DNA of 14,990 bases, taken from contig JAGWXJ010000036.1 in assembly GCA_018969935.1 (NCBI GenBank), positions 1 to 14,990 on the forward strand, read 5' to 3'. Position 1 is the stretch's first letter, and each line of letters starts with the position of its first letter. Made by a program: the position numbers and the translations under genes. The notes beneath the pieces were generated by a model, which made no database searches, was not told where the DNA came from, and worked only from the letters and a program-made list of their open reading frames with translations. Source of the stretch: Alphaproteobacteria bacterium. GTDB taxonomy: Bacteria > Pseudomonadota > Alphaproteobacteria > Micavibrionales > UBA1664. Positions 6,359 through 14,931 of the stretch are shown here, piece after piece.

Positions 6359-6913
6359 ATGTCGTTCGATATCAATGACCTCAAGCGCCGCATGAACGCT
6401 GCTCTTGATACCCTGAAGAAGGAATTTTCAGGCCTTCGTACGGGCCGCGCCTCGGCCAGCTTGCTGGATGCGGTCACGGTTGAAGCCTACGGTTCGCGCA
6501 TGCCGCTGAACCAAGTGGGTGCCGTGAGCGTGCCCGAGCCGCGCCTCATTACCGTATCGGTATGGGATGGCGGTATGACAAAGGCCGTTGAAAAGGCCAT
6601 CCGCGATGCCGGCCTCGGGCTTAACCCGCAGCCTGATGGCAACCTTATCCGTGTGCCTGTGCCGCAACTGAACGAGGAGCGCCGCAAGGAGCTTCAAAAG
6701 ATTGCCGGCAAATATGCCGAAAGCGCGCGCGTTGCCATCCGCAACGTTCGCCGCGAGGGTATGGATACGCTGAAAAAGCTCGAGAAGGATAAAGTCATTT
6801 CCGAGGATGATGCGAAGCGCAAGCACGATGACGTGCAGAAAGCCACGGACGATATCATCGGGCAAGTCGACAAGCTGCTTGCCGATAAAGAAAAAGACAT
6901 CATGGTCGTTTAA
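6359..6913 (+). CDS. frr: Ribosome recycling factor
   Basis: Tail-end translation factor that, with EF-G, splits the post-termination ribosome for reuse. The protein has 184 residues, typical for the family. It shows the three-helix-bundle domain interrupted by the beta domain: LRTGRASASLLD near the N-terminus, then VEAYGSRMPLNQVG, PEPRLITVSVWD, and the C-terminal signature running from VAIRNVRREGMDTLKKLEK through ISEDDAKRKHDDVQK. I chose ATG 6359, with AGGAG (6345-6349) nine bases upstream; a TTG two codons earlier would sit only three bases from that site and is less likely. Its TAA (6911-6913) shares one base with the uppS start (TAATG), so the two are probably translationally coupled. Confidence 0.96.
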   Translation: MSFDINDLKRRMNAALDTLKKEFSGLRTGRASASLLDAVTVEAYGSRMPLNQVGAVSVPEPRLITVSVWDGGMTKAVEKAIRDAGLGLNPQPDGNLIRVPVPQLNEERRKELQKIAGKYAESARVAIRNVRREGMDTLKKLEKDKVISEDDAKRKHDDVQKATDDIIGQVDKLLADKEKDIMVV

Positions 6914-7644
6914 TGGTTGCTTTGGTGCCCGAAACGTTGCCCAAGCATGTGGCCGTCATCATGGACGGCAACGGGCGTTGGGCGAAGGCGCGCGGCTTGC
7001 CGCGCACCATGGGGCACAAAAGCGGTGTTGATGCCGCACGCCGTACCGTACAGGCCGCGCGCGAACTTGGTATAAAATACCTTACGCTTTTTGGTTTTTC
7101 GAACGAGAACTGGTCACGCCCCGAGGGTGAGATCGGCGACCTTATGGGCTTGTTGCGCCTTTACTTGCGGTCGGAGGCGGCTGACCTGCATAAAAACGGT
7201 GTGCGCCTGCGTGTCATCGGGCGTCGCGACAGGCTTGCCGAGGATATCGTGCGTATGATTGCCGAAACGGAAAAGCTTACGGCAGATAACACTGTTTTGA
7301 ATTTGACCATCGCCCTTGATTACGGCGGGCGTCAGGACATTGTGCAGGCTATCAGGGCCCTTGTTGAAAGCGGCAAACCCGTAACAGAAGAAAATTTTGC
7401 CAACTGCCTGATGACAGCCGAACTGCCAGAGCCTGACCTGCTTGTACGCACCAGCGGCGAGCAGCGCATCAGCAACTTCCTATTGTGGCAGTGCGCCTAT
7501 ACGGAATTTGTGTTTACGGATTTGCTCTGGCCCGATTTTGGCCGCGAGCAACTTGAAGACGCCGTGCGTGTTTTCGCGCAACGCCAGCGCCGGTTTGGCG
7601 GGGTAGAGCCTACGCAGGCCGAAACATCACGCAGCGGCGGGTAA
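6913..7644 (+). CDS. uppS: Isoprenyl transferase, probable undecaprenyl diphosphate synthase
   Basis: cis-Prenyltransferase that extends farnesyl diphosphate with isopentenyl diphosphate to make the C55 carrier for peptidoglycan and other envelope polymers. The protein is 243 residues. Motifs: HVAVIMDGNGRWAK with the essential Asp18, FGFSNENWSRP (60-70), LDYGGRQDI (135-143), and PDLLVRTSGEQRISNFLLWQ with RTSGEQR at 179-185, followed by YTEFVFTDLLWPDF. These cover the catalytic Asp, the diphosphate-binding Arg residues and the Mg site region. The start overlaps the frr stop by one base and cdsA begins four bases after the stop. The chain-length product (C55) is inferred from the family, not from a residue I can diagnose. 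Confidence 0.95.
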   Translation: MVALVPETLPKHVAVIMDGNGRWAKARGLPRTMGHKSGVDAARRTVQAARELGIKYLTLFGFSNENWSRPEGEIGDLMGLLRLYLRSEAADLHKNGVRLRVIGRRDRLAEDIVRMIAETEKLTADNTVLNLTIALDYGGRQDIVQAIRALVESGKPVTEENFANCLMTAELPEPDLLVRTSGEQRISNFLLWQCAYTEFVFTDLLWPDFGREQLEDAVRVFAQRQRRFGGVEPTQAETSRSGG

Positions 7645-7648
7645 CGCT

Positions 7649-8332
7649 ATGACGACACTCCAGAAGCGCATTTTGTCGGCTATCGTGCTGGCACCGATTG
7701 TGGTGGCTGCCGTGTGGTATGGCGGGGTTGTCTTTTACGGCCTTATGGCTGCTGTTTTTGCCATTTCAATGTACGAGTGGCGCGGCCTTTCCCGCATCGA
7801 CGGGCGTATGCAATACGGCCTGTTGCTTGTTGGTGCCGTGTACATGGGCGTTGCCTGCCTTGCTGCTGTGTGGCTGCGTGACCATGTGCAAAGCGGGCTT
7901 TATCTGCTGCTGTATGTGATGTTTGCCATCTGGGCCTGTGATAGTGGTGCGTATGCTGCGGGTAAAACATTCGGCGGGCCCAAAATGGCGCCCAAAATTT
8001 CACCCAACAAGACATGGGCGGGGCTTATCGGCGGTTGTTTGGCATCTGCCATTGTGGTTACGGGGCTTACGGCTTTTTGCAAGGACGGGCCGCTTGGCGT
8101 TATCGTGCCTGTTTCGCATACGTATTTCGTGCATTTCATCATCGGGCTTGTGCTTGCGGTTATCGGGCAGATCGGCGATTTGCTGATCTCTATCCTGAAG
8201 CGTCGTGCGGGCCTCAAGGATACGGGTAATATCATCCCCGGGCATGGCGGGCTGCTAGACCGTATTGATGCTTTGTTGCTGGCGCTTATCGTGTTTGCAT
8301 CCATCATCTACATACTGGAGCACATGCAGTGA
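7649..8332 (+). CDS. cdsA: Phosphatidate cytidylyltransferase
   Basis: Integral inner-membrane enzyme that makes CDP-diacylglycerol from phosphatidic acid and CTP, the branch point of phospholipid synthesis. The 227-residue protein is made largely of hydrophobic helices (for example about 9-40, 56-76, 84-97, 125-143, 160-182, 207-224). The CdsA signature is present at about 181-207: SILKRRAGLKD followed by PGHGGLLDRID. A second conserved block is WACDSGAYAAGKTFGGPK (95-112) and ISPNKTWAG. At 227 residues it is shorter than E. coli CdsA, but no conserved region appears missing. It begins four bases after the uppS stop and its TGA overlaps the GTG start of dxr by 4 bases, consistent with translational coupling. 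Confidence 0.94.
   Translation: MTTLQKRILSAIVLAPIVVAAVWYGGVVFYGLMAAVFAISMYEWRGLSRIDGRMQYGLLLVGAVYMGVACLAAVWLRDHVQSGLYLLLYVMFAIWACDSGAYAAGKTFGGPKMAPKISPNKTWAGLIGGCLASAIVVTGLTAFCKDGPLGVIVPVSHTYFVHFIIGLVLAVIGQIGDLLISILKRRAGLKDTGNIIPGHGGLLDRIDALLLALIVFASIIYILEHMQ
8317..8320 (+). promoter_or_regulatory. Ribosome binding site supporting the GTG start of dxr
   Basis: GGAG lies eight bases before GTG 8329, inside the end of cdsA. It supports the GTG as initiation codon, because the conserved N-terminal Rossmann motif of Dxr begins only a few codons later and no ATG is available in frame. Confidence 0.7.
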
Positions 8333-9492
8333 GCCGTAGCGTTTCCATTTTAGGGGCGACGGGTTCCGTTGGCCGGCAGACGCTTGATGTGATTGCCCAG
8401 CATGCGTCCAAATTCCAGATCGTTGCGCTTACGGCCGGAAGCAATGTGGATATGCTTATCCAGCAGGCGCGGGCCTTCAAACCCAAGTTTGTTGCCATTG
8501 CCGATGAGGCTGCCTACCCGCGCCTCAAAGAGGCGCTGGCCGATATGCCAGCCATAGCCGTGGCGGGTGGGGCCAAGGCGGTCGTGGAAGCCGCGTGCCT
8601 TGATACAGACATTACAGTTGCGGCCATTGTGGGTGTCGCGGGGCTGGTCCCCGTGATGGAGGCCATTAAGCGCGGCAAGACTGTTGCCTTTGCCAACAAG
8701 GAAACGTTGGTGGCTGCCGGTAACATCATGATGGATGCGGTGGCCAAGTACGGCACTACGCTGTTGCCGATTGATTCCGAGCACAATGCGATTTTTCAGG
8801 TTTTGCACGGGCATGACCTCAAAGGCCTCAGGCGCATTGTACTGACGGCATCGGGCGGGCCATTCCGCGAGTGGTCAACCGAGCGCATGAAGAAGGCGAC
8901 GCCCGAGCAGGCGGTTGCCCACCCGACATGGTCGATGGGGCAAAAGATATCGGTCGATAGCGCAACGCTGATGAACAAGGCGCTCGAGGTTATCGAGGCG
9001 CATCATTTGTTTGCGCTGCCCTCGGCAAAGATTGATGTGGTGATCCACCCGCAATCGGTTGTGCACGGCATGGCCGAGTATGCGGACGGGTCGTTTCTGG
9101 CGCAGATGGGGCCTGCCGATATGCGCACGCCCATTACTGTCTGCCTTGGCTGGCCCGAGCGCATTGATACATCGGGCGCGCGCATGGATGTGATGGCGCT
9201 ATCCAAACTCGAATTTTCAGCGCCAGATACCGTACGCTTCCCCGCCTTGCGGCTGGTGCGACAAGTTTTAGCGGATGCGGGCCTCGCGAGCGCAATTTTG
9301 TTCAACACCGCCAACGAGGTGGCGGTAGCCGCATTCTTAAAAAGGACTATCGGTTTTTGTGACATCCTCGACAATATCGAGCGAATGCTAAATGATAGCC
9401 ATAAACCCGCCATCAGTACCCTTGAGGATATCCTGAATTTTGATGCCCAGATCAGGGAAACTATGTCCGAAACCATTAAAAACGCCGCCTGA
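8329..9492 (+). CDS. dxr: 1-deoxy-D-xylulose 5-phosphate reductoisomerase
   Basis: Second enzyme of the methylerythritol phosphate route: it rearranges and reduces DXP to MEP with NADPH and a divalent metal, supplying isoprenoid units to UppS encoded two genes upstream. The protein has 387 residues. Motifs: NADPH-binding SILGATGSVGRQT (about 6-18), FANKETLV (121-128), metal-binding LLPIDSEHNAIFQ with Asp149 and Glu151, TASGGPFRE, HPTWSMGQKISVDSATLMNK continuing into ALEVIEAHHLF (third metal ligand region), and HPQSVVHGM. It starts with GTG overlapping the cdsA stop (GTGA). rseP starts 11 bases after the TGA. The family assignment is unambiguous. Confidence 0.96.
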   Translation: MSRSVSILGATGSVGRQTLDVIAQHASKFQIVALTAGSNVDMLIQQARAFKPKFVAIADEAAYPRLKEALADMPAIAVAGGAKAVVEAACLDTDITVAAIVGVAGLVPVMEAIKRGKTVAFANKETLVAAGNIMMDAVAKYGTTLLPIDSEHNAIFQVLHGHDLKGLRRIVLTASGGPFREWSTERMKKATPEQAVAHPTWSMGQKISVDSATLMNKALEVIEAHHLFALPSAKIDVVIHPQSVVHGMAEYADGSFLAQMGPADMRTPITVCLGWPERIDTSGARMDVMALSKLEFSAPDTVRFPALRLVRQVLADAGLASAILFNTANEVAVAAFLKRTIGFCDILDNIERMLNDSHKPAISTLEDILNFDAQIRETMSETIKNAA

Positions 9493-9503
9493 GGAATTGC
9501 CCG

Positions 9504-10886
9504 ATGTTCGAAAGTATCCATGATTTCATGTACTGGCTTGGTGGCGGTGCGACGCTTTATCTTATCCCGTTCCTGATTGCGATTGGCGTGCTTGTTTTCG
9601 TGCACGAGTGGGGGCACTTCATCGTGGCGCGCCTTTGCGGTGTGCGGGTTGAAACCTTTTCAATCGGCTTTGGCAAGAAGCTCTGGACCCGCAAGGACAA
9701 GCAGGGCACCGAGTGGCAGGTGGCCCTGATACCGCTTGGCGGGTATGTCAAAATGTTCGGGGATACGGACCCTGCGAGTTCGAAATTTTCCGAATCCGTG
9801 GAGGAGGAGGGGCAGCTTCGCGCCATGACGGCGGAGGAAAAAGCCGTATCCTTTTACGGCAAGCCTGTTTGGCAGCGCGCTGCCATCGTGTTTGCCGGCC
9901 CTGCCATCAATTTCATTTTTGCCATTCTGGTGCTGGCCTGCATGTACACCACAGTGGGGCGCCCTGTAACGCCGCCGCTTGCGGGTGCCGTTATCGTTGG
10001 CGGGGCTGCCTATGAAGGCGGTTTCCAGCCCGATGACAGGGTTTTGACCATCGACGGCGAGAAGATTTATCGCTTTGCGGATATCCAGCGCGCGGTTGCC
10101 ATTTCGCTTGATAAGCCGTTGGTGTTCGAGGTTGAACGCGAGGGCAAGGTTGTAACCCTCAATAATGTGAAGCCTCGCCTTGATACGGTTACTGACCGCT
10201 TTGGCTTTTCCCACTCGCGCGGGCTTATGGGGATTATCGGCCCAGGCCTTGGGCTGGATGTTGAATCCATTCAGGCCGTAGACGGCCAGACAGGCGATAT
10301 TACCGGCCTTTTGAAGGCGCGTATGGGGCAGGTTGTCAGGCTCAGCATGAAGGCTATTGGCGATTTTCCGGCGCAAGACATTACCGTGCGCCTGCATGCC
10401 GATACCAACGAAGGCTTTATCAAAGGCGAGGGGGATCTGGCCAAGACCATCCAGATCGCCATGCATGACGAGCCAGAGGTATTGAAGTTTGCGCCGCTTG
10501 AAGCCGTATCGGAATCCATCAGCGAAACGTGGTTTGTGTCGGTTGGCACCTTGCAGACCCTCGGGCAAATGGTGATTGGTACGCGTAGCGCGCAGGAACT
10601 TGGCGGGATTATCCGTATCGGGGCCGTGACGGGCGATGCCGCGCAGCAGGGCTTCTTTGCCTTCCTGACCTTGTGCGCCCTGCTTTCCATCAATCTCGGG
10701 CTTATCAACCTTCTTCCCATCCCCATGCTGGATGGCGGGCACCTGACTTTCTATGCCATCGAGGCCATCAAGGGTAAGCCCGTATCCGAAAAGGTGCAGG
10801 ATATGGCTCTGCGCTTCGGTTTTGTGCTGCTTATCGCCCTCATGGTTTTTGCCAACCTGAACGACCTGATACAGCTGAGCAAATAG
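9504..10886 (+). CDS. rseP: Membrane-embedded zinc metalloprotease (RseP/MmpA, site-2 protease family)
   Basis: Intramembrane protease that cleaves membrane-bound substrates such as anti-sigma factors and signal-peptide remnants. The protein has 460 residues. TM1 carries HEWGH (His34, Glu35, His38), the zinc site; IPLGGYVKMFGD (76-87) follows; a second membrane segment covers about 128-147. A PDZ domain lies around 160-215 (GFQPDDRVLTIDG). The last helices contain NLLPIPMLDGGHL (402-414), with Asp410 the third zinc ligand. Residues about 247-325 form extra sequence compared with single-PDZ alphaproteobacterial members that I recall; it includes IQAVDGQTGDITGLL and DITVRL, reminiscent of a worn second PDZ. 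The start ATG 9504 has GAGGA eight bases upstream, overlapping the dxr stop. It sits next to bamA as is usual; its substrates here cannot be told. Confidence 0.94.
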   Translation: MFESIHDFMYWLGGGATLYLIPFLIAIGVLVFVHEWGHFIVARLCGVRVETFSIGFGKKLWTRKDKQGTEWQVALIPLGGYVKMFGDTDPASSKFSESVEEEGQLRAMTAEEKAVSFYGKPVWQRAAIVFAGPAINFIFAILVLACMYTTVGRPVTPPLAGAVIVGGAAYEGGFQPDDRVLTIDGEKIYRFADIQRAVAISLDKPLVFEVEREGKVVTLNNVKPRLDTVTDRFGFSHSRGLMGIIGPGLGLDVESIQAVDGQTGDITGLLKARMGQVVRLSMKAIGDFPAQDITVRLHADTNEGFIKGEGDLAKTIQIAMHDEPEVLKFAPLEAVSESISETWFVSVGTLQTLGQMVIGTRSAQELGGIIRIGAVTGDAAQQGFFAFLTLCALLSINLGLINLLPIPMLDGGHLTFYAIEAIKGKPVSEKVQDMALRFGFVLLIALMVFANLNDLIQLSK

Positions 10887-10980
10887 CCCTTAACCCCTTG
10901 TATTTTCTTGGGTGCAGGCTTAGCCTTGTGTGGACCGATTCCGCAGGCTAATCTCCCACCGGATTATTGAGAGATATCTT

Positions 10981-13278
10981 ATGAAAACAAATTTCCGTTA
11001 CGCTGTTTCCATGGCTGCGCTGTGCGCCATGATTTCACTTGCTCCTGTTGTATCCAGTGCGCCAGCCTTTGCTGCCGAGAGCGGGATGATCAGCCGCGTC
11101 GAGGTGCAAGGCACCGAACGCATCGACCCTGCGACCGTGCTTTCCTACATGACGGTCAAACCGGGTGACAGCTACACACAGGAATCACTGTCTGAATCCA
11201 CCAAGGCCATTTACGGCACCGGCCTTTTCGCCGACGTGAATATCCAGCCGCAAGGCGGCGTGCTTGTTGTGAAGGTTGTCGAGAACCCGCTCATCAACCA
11301 GATTGCCTTTGAAGGCAATGACGAGTTGAAAGACGAGGAACTGATGGCGGAAGTCGCTTCCCGCCCGCGCAACGTGCTTGCCCGCAACACCGTGCTTTCG
11401 GACGTCGAGCGCCTGCAGGAAGTTTACCGCCGCCAAGGCCGCTTCTCAGTTGCTATCGAGCCGAAGGTCATCCGCCTTGACCAGAACCGCGTGAACCTTG
11501 TGTTTGAAGTGGCAGAGGGGCCGAAATCGGAAATCCGCGGCGTCAAATTCGTCGGTAATTCGGAATTTTCCGATGACTCGCTGCGCGAGGTTATCGCCTC
11601 CAAGGAATCCCGCTGGTACCGCTTCCTTTCCACCAGCGACAGCTATGACGGCGACCGTCTGGCCTATGACCAAGAACTGCTGCGCCGTTTCTACCTCAGG
11701 GAAGGTTATGTGGACTTCCGCGTTGTTTCGGCTGTGGCCGAACTTACGCCCGACAAAGAATCCTTCTTCGTGACCTTTACCGTTGAAGAAGGCGAGCGTT
11801 ATAAGGTTGGAAATGTTTCTGTAGATGCGACGGCGCTAAAGGGTGCAGACCCCAAAAAGCTTGAAAGCGAAGTGGCCTTCAAATCGGGCGATTGGTACAA
11901 CGCCGATGATTTGCAGGATTCCGTTGAAAAGATGACGGATACGCTGGGCGACATGCAGTATGCTTTTGTTGCCGTATCGCCTGATGTCCAGCGCCATGAA
12001 GACACGCATACGGTTGATGTTGTCTACCGTATGGCCAACACGCCGAAAGTGTATGTCGAGCGCATCGACATCAAAGGTAACGTGCGTACACAAGACAAGG
12101 TTATCCGCCGCGAGTTCGAGCTCGCCGAGGGTGACGCCTTCAACAAAACCAAAATCGCGAAGGCCGAGCAGGACCTCAAGGACCTCGACTTCTTTGAAAA
12201 CGTGAAAGTGCGCCCCGTACAGGGCAGCGCGCCTGACCAAAGCGTTGTGCAGGTGGATGTCGAGGAAAAATCGACGGGTGAAATCTCGCTCGGTGCCGGT
12301 TTCTCGACGACCGACGGCCCGTTGGCAGACTTCGGTATCCGCGAGCGCAACTTCCTTGGCAAAGGGCAGGACCTTTCCTTCTCGACAGCCATTTCGGGCC
12401 GCAAATCGGAGTTCGATCTTTCGTTTACCGAGCCTTATTTCCTAGACCGCGACCTGTCGGCCGGTGTGGACGCATTCCACACCACCCGTGACCTGCAAAG
12501 CGAAAGCTCGTACGACCAAAAGCGTACGGGTGGTGCCTTGCGCCTCGGTTTCCCGCTTTCCTCGCACTTGCGCGAAACGGTCAAGTACCGTCTTGAGAAC
12601 AACAGGATTGAGAACGTTGATGCCGATGCATCGCGCTTTATCCGTGACCAAGAGGGTACGCGCATGACATCGGCCATGTCACAGCGCCTTGTATACGATA
12701 CGCGTGATTCAACCATGTTCCCGACGCGCGGGCTTATCGGCTGGTTTGATACCGAAGTTGCCGGCCTTGGCGGTGATGCGCAGTACGTGTCGGGCAAGCT
12801 TGGTGCCAACGCCTACTTCCCGATTGCGAAGGAATGGATCCTGAGCGGCCTTGTTGAAGGTGGCGCCATTGAAGGTTGGGGCGATGAAACGGTGCGCATC
12901 AACGAACGTTACAGCCTTGGCGGTAACAACCTGCGCGGTTTCTCGACATCGGGTATCGGCCCTCGTGACCTGACATCGGATGACGCTTTGGGCGGTAACA
13001 TGTTCTACCGCGGTTCGGCTGAACTCAGCTTCCCTGTCGGCCTGCCTGAAGAACTGGGTGTGCGCGGCCACGCGTTTACCGACTTCGGCTCGCTGTGGTC
13101 GGTTGATGATGACGGTGCAAGCATTGTGGACGAACAATCCGTCCGTGCGGCTGGCGGCCTTGGTGTTTCATGGCGTTCGCCCTTCGGGCCCATCCGCCTT
13201 GATTACTCGGAGCCGTACGTGAAGGAAGATTACGATGAAGTCGAGAAATTCCGCTTCAGCTTCGGTACGCACTTCTAA
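10981..13278 (+). CDS. bamA: Outer membrane protein assembly factor BamA
   Basis: Omp85-family core of the BAM complex, which folds beta-barrel proteins into the outer membrane. The 765-residue precursor begins with a signal peptide (positive KTNFR, hydrophobic core, cleavage probably after APAFA near residue 31). Five POTRA domains follow at about 36-102, 103-180, 181-272, 273-353 and 356-430, recognisable from repeats such as IAFEGNDELKDEEL, VKFVGNSEFSDDSL and IDIKGNVRTQDKVI. The C-terminal barrel (about 431-765) contains the conserved LRGF (651-654) and ends in the aromatic beta-signal KFRFSFGTHF. I chose ATG 10981 because the signal peptide begins there, with GAGAGA six bases upstream; the in-frame GTG at 10930 would add 17 residues before the signal peptide. 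The gap of 94 bases after rseP is the largest in the pyrH-lpxD run and could hold a promoter, but none is convincing. Confidence 0.97.
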   Translation: MKTNFRYAVSMAALCAMISLAPVVSSAPAFAAESGMISRVEVQGTERIDPATVLSYMTVKPGDSYTQESLSESTKAIYGTGLFADVNIQPQGGVLVVKVVENPLINQIAFEGNDELKDEELMAEVASRPRNVLARNTVLSDVERLQEVYRRQGRFSVAIEPKVIRLDQNRVNLVFEVAEGPKSEIRGVKFVGNSEFSDDSLREVIASKESRWYRFLSTSDSYDGDRLAYDQELLRRFYLREGYVDFRVVSAVAELTPDKESFFVTFTVEEGERYKVGNVSVDATALKGADPKKLESEVAFKSGDWYNADDLQDSVEKMTDTLGDMQYAFVAVSPDVQRHEDTHTVDVVYRMANTPKVYVERIDIKGNVRTQDKVIRREFELAEGDAFNKTKIAKAEQDLKDLDFFENVKVRPVQGSAPDQSVVQVDVEEKSTGEISLGAGFSTTDGPLADFGIRERNFLGKGQDLSFSTAISGRKSEFDLSFTEPYFLDRDLSAGVDAFHTTRDLQSESSYDQKRTGGALRLGFPLSSHLRETVKYRLENNRIENVDADASRFIRDQEGTRMTSAMSQRLVYDTRDSTMFPTRGLIGWFDTEVAGLGGDAQYVSGKLGANAYFPIAKEWILSGLVEGGAIEGWGDETVRINERYSLGGNNLRGFSTSGIGPRDLTSDDALGGNMFYRGSAELSFPVGLPEELGVRGHAFTDFGSLWSVDDDGASIVDEQSVRAAGGLGVSWRSPFGPIRLDYSEPYVKEDYDEVEKFRFSFGTHF

Positions 13279-13309
13279 TTTTTTTGAAAACCAAAAGGAA
13301 ATTATACCA

Positions 13310-13858
13310 ATGAAAAAGTTATATACCCTTGCACTGGCTGCGCTGTTTTCGCTCGGTCTTTCCGTTGCCCCCGCGATGGCGCAGGACGCGAAACCGTTGA
13401 ACGTGGCTGTTGTCGATATTCAGGCCCTACTGAAGGATTCCAACGGCGCCAAGAGCATCGAAAGCCAGCTGGAAACCATCCGCAAGAACTTCCAGTCCGA
13501 AGTCGAGAAAGAGGAAAAGAAACTCCGCGAAACCGAAAAGTCGATCCTTGACCAGAAGGATAAGCTTTCGCAGGAAGATTTCAAAGCCAAGGCTACAGAC
13601 TTCCAAAAGCAGGTTGCAGACAGCCAGAAGAAAGTACAGGAGCGCAAAGGCAAGCTTGATAAAGCCCTTGCTTCCGCCGTTGGCAAGCTGCGTACCGAAA
13701 TCGTGAAAATCGTTGCTGAGATCGGCGATGCGAAGAAGCTGGACCTCGTGCTCGCCCGTACGGATGTCGTGATCGTTTCCAAAGACATGGACATCACCGC
13801 GCAAGTCATGGAAAAGCTGAATGCCAGCCTGCCTTCCGTCCAAGTGACGGTCGAGTAA
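13310..13858 (+). CDS. skp: Periplasmic chaperone of the Skp/OmpH family
   Basis: Predicted trimeric periplasmic chaperone that holds unfolded outer-membrane proteins for delivery to BamA. The 182-residue precursor has a signal peptide (KK, hydrophobic core, PAMA cleavage before Gln25). A short beta segment, NVAVVDIQALL (31-41), starts the body domain. Two long charged coiled-coil helices rich in Lys, Glu and Gln (about 48-130) form the tentacles, and LDLVLARTDVVIV (144-156) returns to the body domain. The ATG at 13310 has AAGGA about ten bases upstream; longer in-frame starts would run back into bamA and hide the signal peptide. Low sequence conservation is normal in this family, so position between bamA and lpxD adds weight. 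Confidence 0.92.
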   Translation: MKKLYTLALAALFSLGLSVAPAMAQDAKPLNVAVVDIQALLKDSNGAKSIESQLETIRKNFQSEVEKEEKKLRETEKSILDQKDKLSQEDFKAKATDFQKQVADSQKKVQERKGKLDKALASAVGKLRTEIVKIVAEIGDAKKLDLVLARTDVVIVSKDMDITAQVMEKLNASLPSVQVTVE

Positions 13859-13867
13859 GGATGGCCC

Positions 13868-14890
13868 ATGGCTGACCTGCGGTTTCATCACCGCGCAGGA
13901 CCCTATTCGCTGGCCCGCATTGCCGAGGCCAGCGAATGTGTTTTAGCGGATAGCGCACAGGGCGGTTACGAAGCGACCGACGTGGCGGCGCTGCAGGATG
14001 CCGGCGAAGGACATTTGTCGTTTCTGGACAACCCCAAGTACAAGGATGCCTTCAGGGCTACCAAGGCCATGGCGTGCATCGTATCGGCCGAGATGGCTGG
14101 CGAGGCCCCCAAGGGTGTGGCCGTGCTTGTCAGTAAAAACCCTTACAGGTCATATGCGCTTGCGGCCGCGCTGTTTTATCCTTGGCCTGCCGCTGACGGC
14201 GTTGTATCGGGCGGCGCGCATATCGATGTAACAGCCGATGTCGGTGCGGGTTGCAGTATTGGCGCCGGAGTCGTAATCGGGCCCAAAGCCCAGATTGGAA
14301 AAGGTTGCAGGATCGAGCCCAATACCGTGATTGGCGAGGGCGTGGTGCTGGGCGACGGCTGCTGGATAGGCGCCAACGTCACGCTAACGCACTGCGTGTT
14401 GGGTGCGCGTGTGCGCATCCACAACGGGGCGCGCATCGGGCAGGACGGTTTTGGTTTTGCGCTTGGGCCCAAGGGGCACTTGCCTGTACCGCAGTTGGGC
14501 CGTGTGATGATTGGCGACTTCGTGAATATCGGGGCCAATACCACCATCGACCGCGGGGCGGGGCCTGATACCGTGATTGGTATGGGCACCGTTATCGATA
14601 ACCTTGTGCAGATTGCCCATAACGTGAAAGTGGGCAAAGGTTGCGTAATTGCGGCCCAGACAGGTATTTCAGGCAGCACCGAGCTTGGCGATTTTGTCAT
14701 ATGTGGTGGGCAATCGGGCGTTGCGGGGCATTTGAGTATTGGTACGGGTGCCCGCATCGCCGCGCAGTCAGGGGTTACCAAGGATGTGCCGGCGGGTGAG
14801 GAGTGGGTCGGTTTTCCTGCCGCGCCGCGCCGCGAGTACTGGAAACAGCTGGCAGCCCTTAAAAAACTCTTGTCAAAGGGCAAGTCTTAA
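13868..14890 (+). CDS. lpxD: UDP-3-O-(3-hydroxyacyl)glucosamine N-acyltransferase
   Basis: Third step of lipid A synthesis: transfer of a 3-hydroxyacyl chain from acyl carrier protein to the amine of UDP-3-O-acyl-glucosamine. The 340-residue protein has the N-terminal uridine-binding domain (about 1-110; LSFLDNPKY and KNPYRSYALAAALF are typical). A left-handed beta-helix of hexapeptide repeats follows from about 118 (IDVTADVGAGCSIGAGVVIG and on). The catalytic His is His251 in LVQIAHNVKVG, with NTTIDRGA shortly before. A C-terminal helix ends the protein. ATG 13868 has AAGGA six bases upstream, overlapping the skp stop; an ATG at 13861 is in another frame. Presence of lpxD shows that the organism makes lipid A. 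fabZ begins 41 bases downstream. Confidence 0.96.
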   Translation: MADLRFHHRAGPYSLARIAEASECVLADSAQGGYEATDVAALQDAGEGHLSFLDNPKYKDAFRATKAMACIVSAEMAGEAPKGVAVLVSKNPYRSYALAAALFYPWPAADGVVSGGAHIDVTADVGAGCSIGAGVVIGPKAQIGKGCRIEPNTVIGEGVVLGDGCWIGANVTLTHCVLGARVRIHNGARIGQDGFGFALGPKGHLPVPQLGRVMIGDFVNIGANTTIDRGAGPDTVIGMGTVIDNLVQIAHNVKVGKGCVIAAQTGISGSTELGDFVICGGQSGVAGHLSIGTGARIAAQSGVTKDVPAGEEWVGFPAAPRREYWKQLAALKKLLSKGKS

Positions 14891-14913
14891 ACGAACATCC
14901 TGATTTCGTTTAA
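14887..14913 (+). repeat. Perfect 9-bp inverted repeat spanning the lpxD stop codon
   Basis: TTAAACGAA (14887-14895) pairs perfectly with TTCGTTTAA (14905-14913) across a 9-base loop. The lpxD TAA (14888-14890) lies inside the left arm. The following bases AATTTTG give only a four-T run, so it is at best a weak terminator or attenuator before fabZ, or a 3' stabilising hairpin. It is the only structured element seen in the lpxD-fabZ gap. Confidence 0.5.
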
Positions 14914-14931
14914 AATTTTGCTCAGTGTATC

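Noticed and set aside
9660..10742. Long minus-strand open frame (360 codons) opposite rseP
   Set aside because: It lies wholly within a gene with clear protease motifs; its translation is rich in His, Arg and Asn without a domain pattern. It is a shadow of a GC-rich coding strand.
10930..10980. Upstream GTG extension of bamA
   Set aside because: It would place 17 extra residues before an obvious signal peptide, and the ATG at 10981 has its own purine-rich site.
10887..10980. Promoter for bamA in the 94-base gap
   Set aside because: The best pair found (TTGTGT with TAATCT) matches consensus poorly, and no envelope-stress sigma-type motif was convincing.
13235..13309. Upstream extension of skp overlapping bamA
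   Set aside because: It would bury the signal peptide that starts at ATG 13310 and overlap the conserved C-terminus of BamA in another frame.
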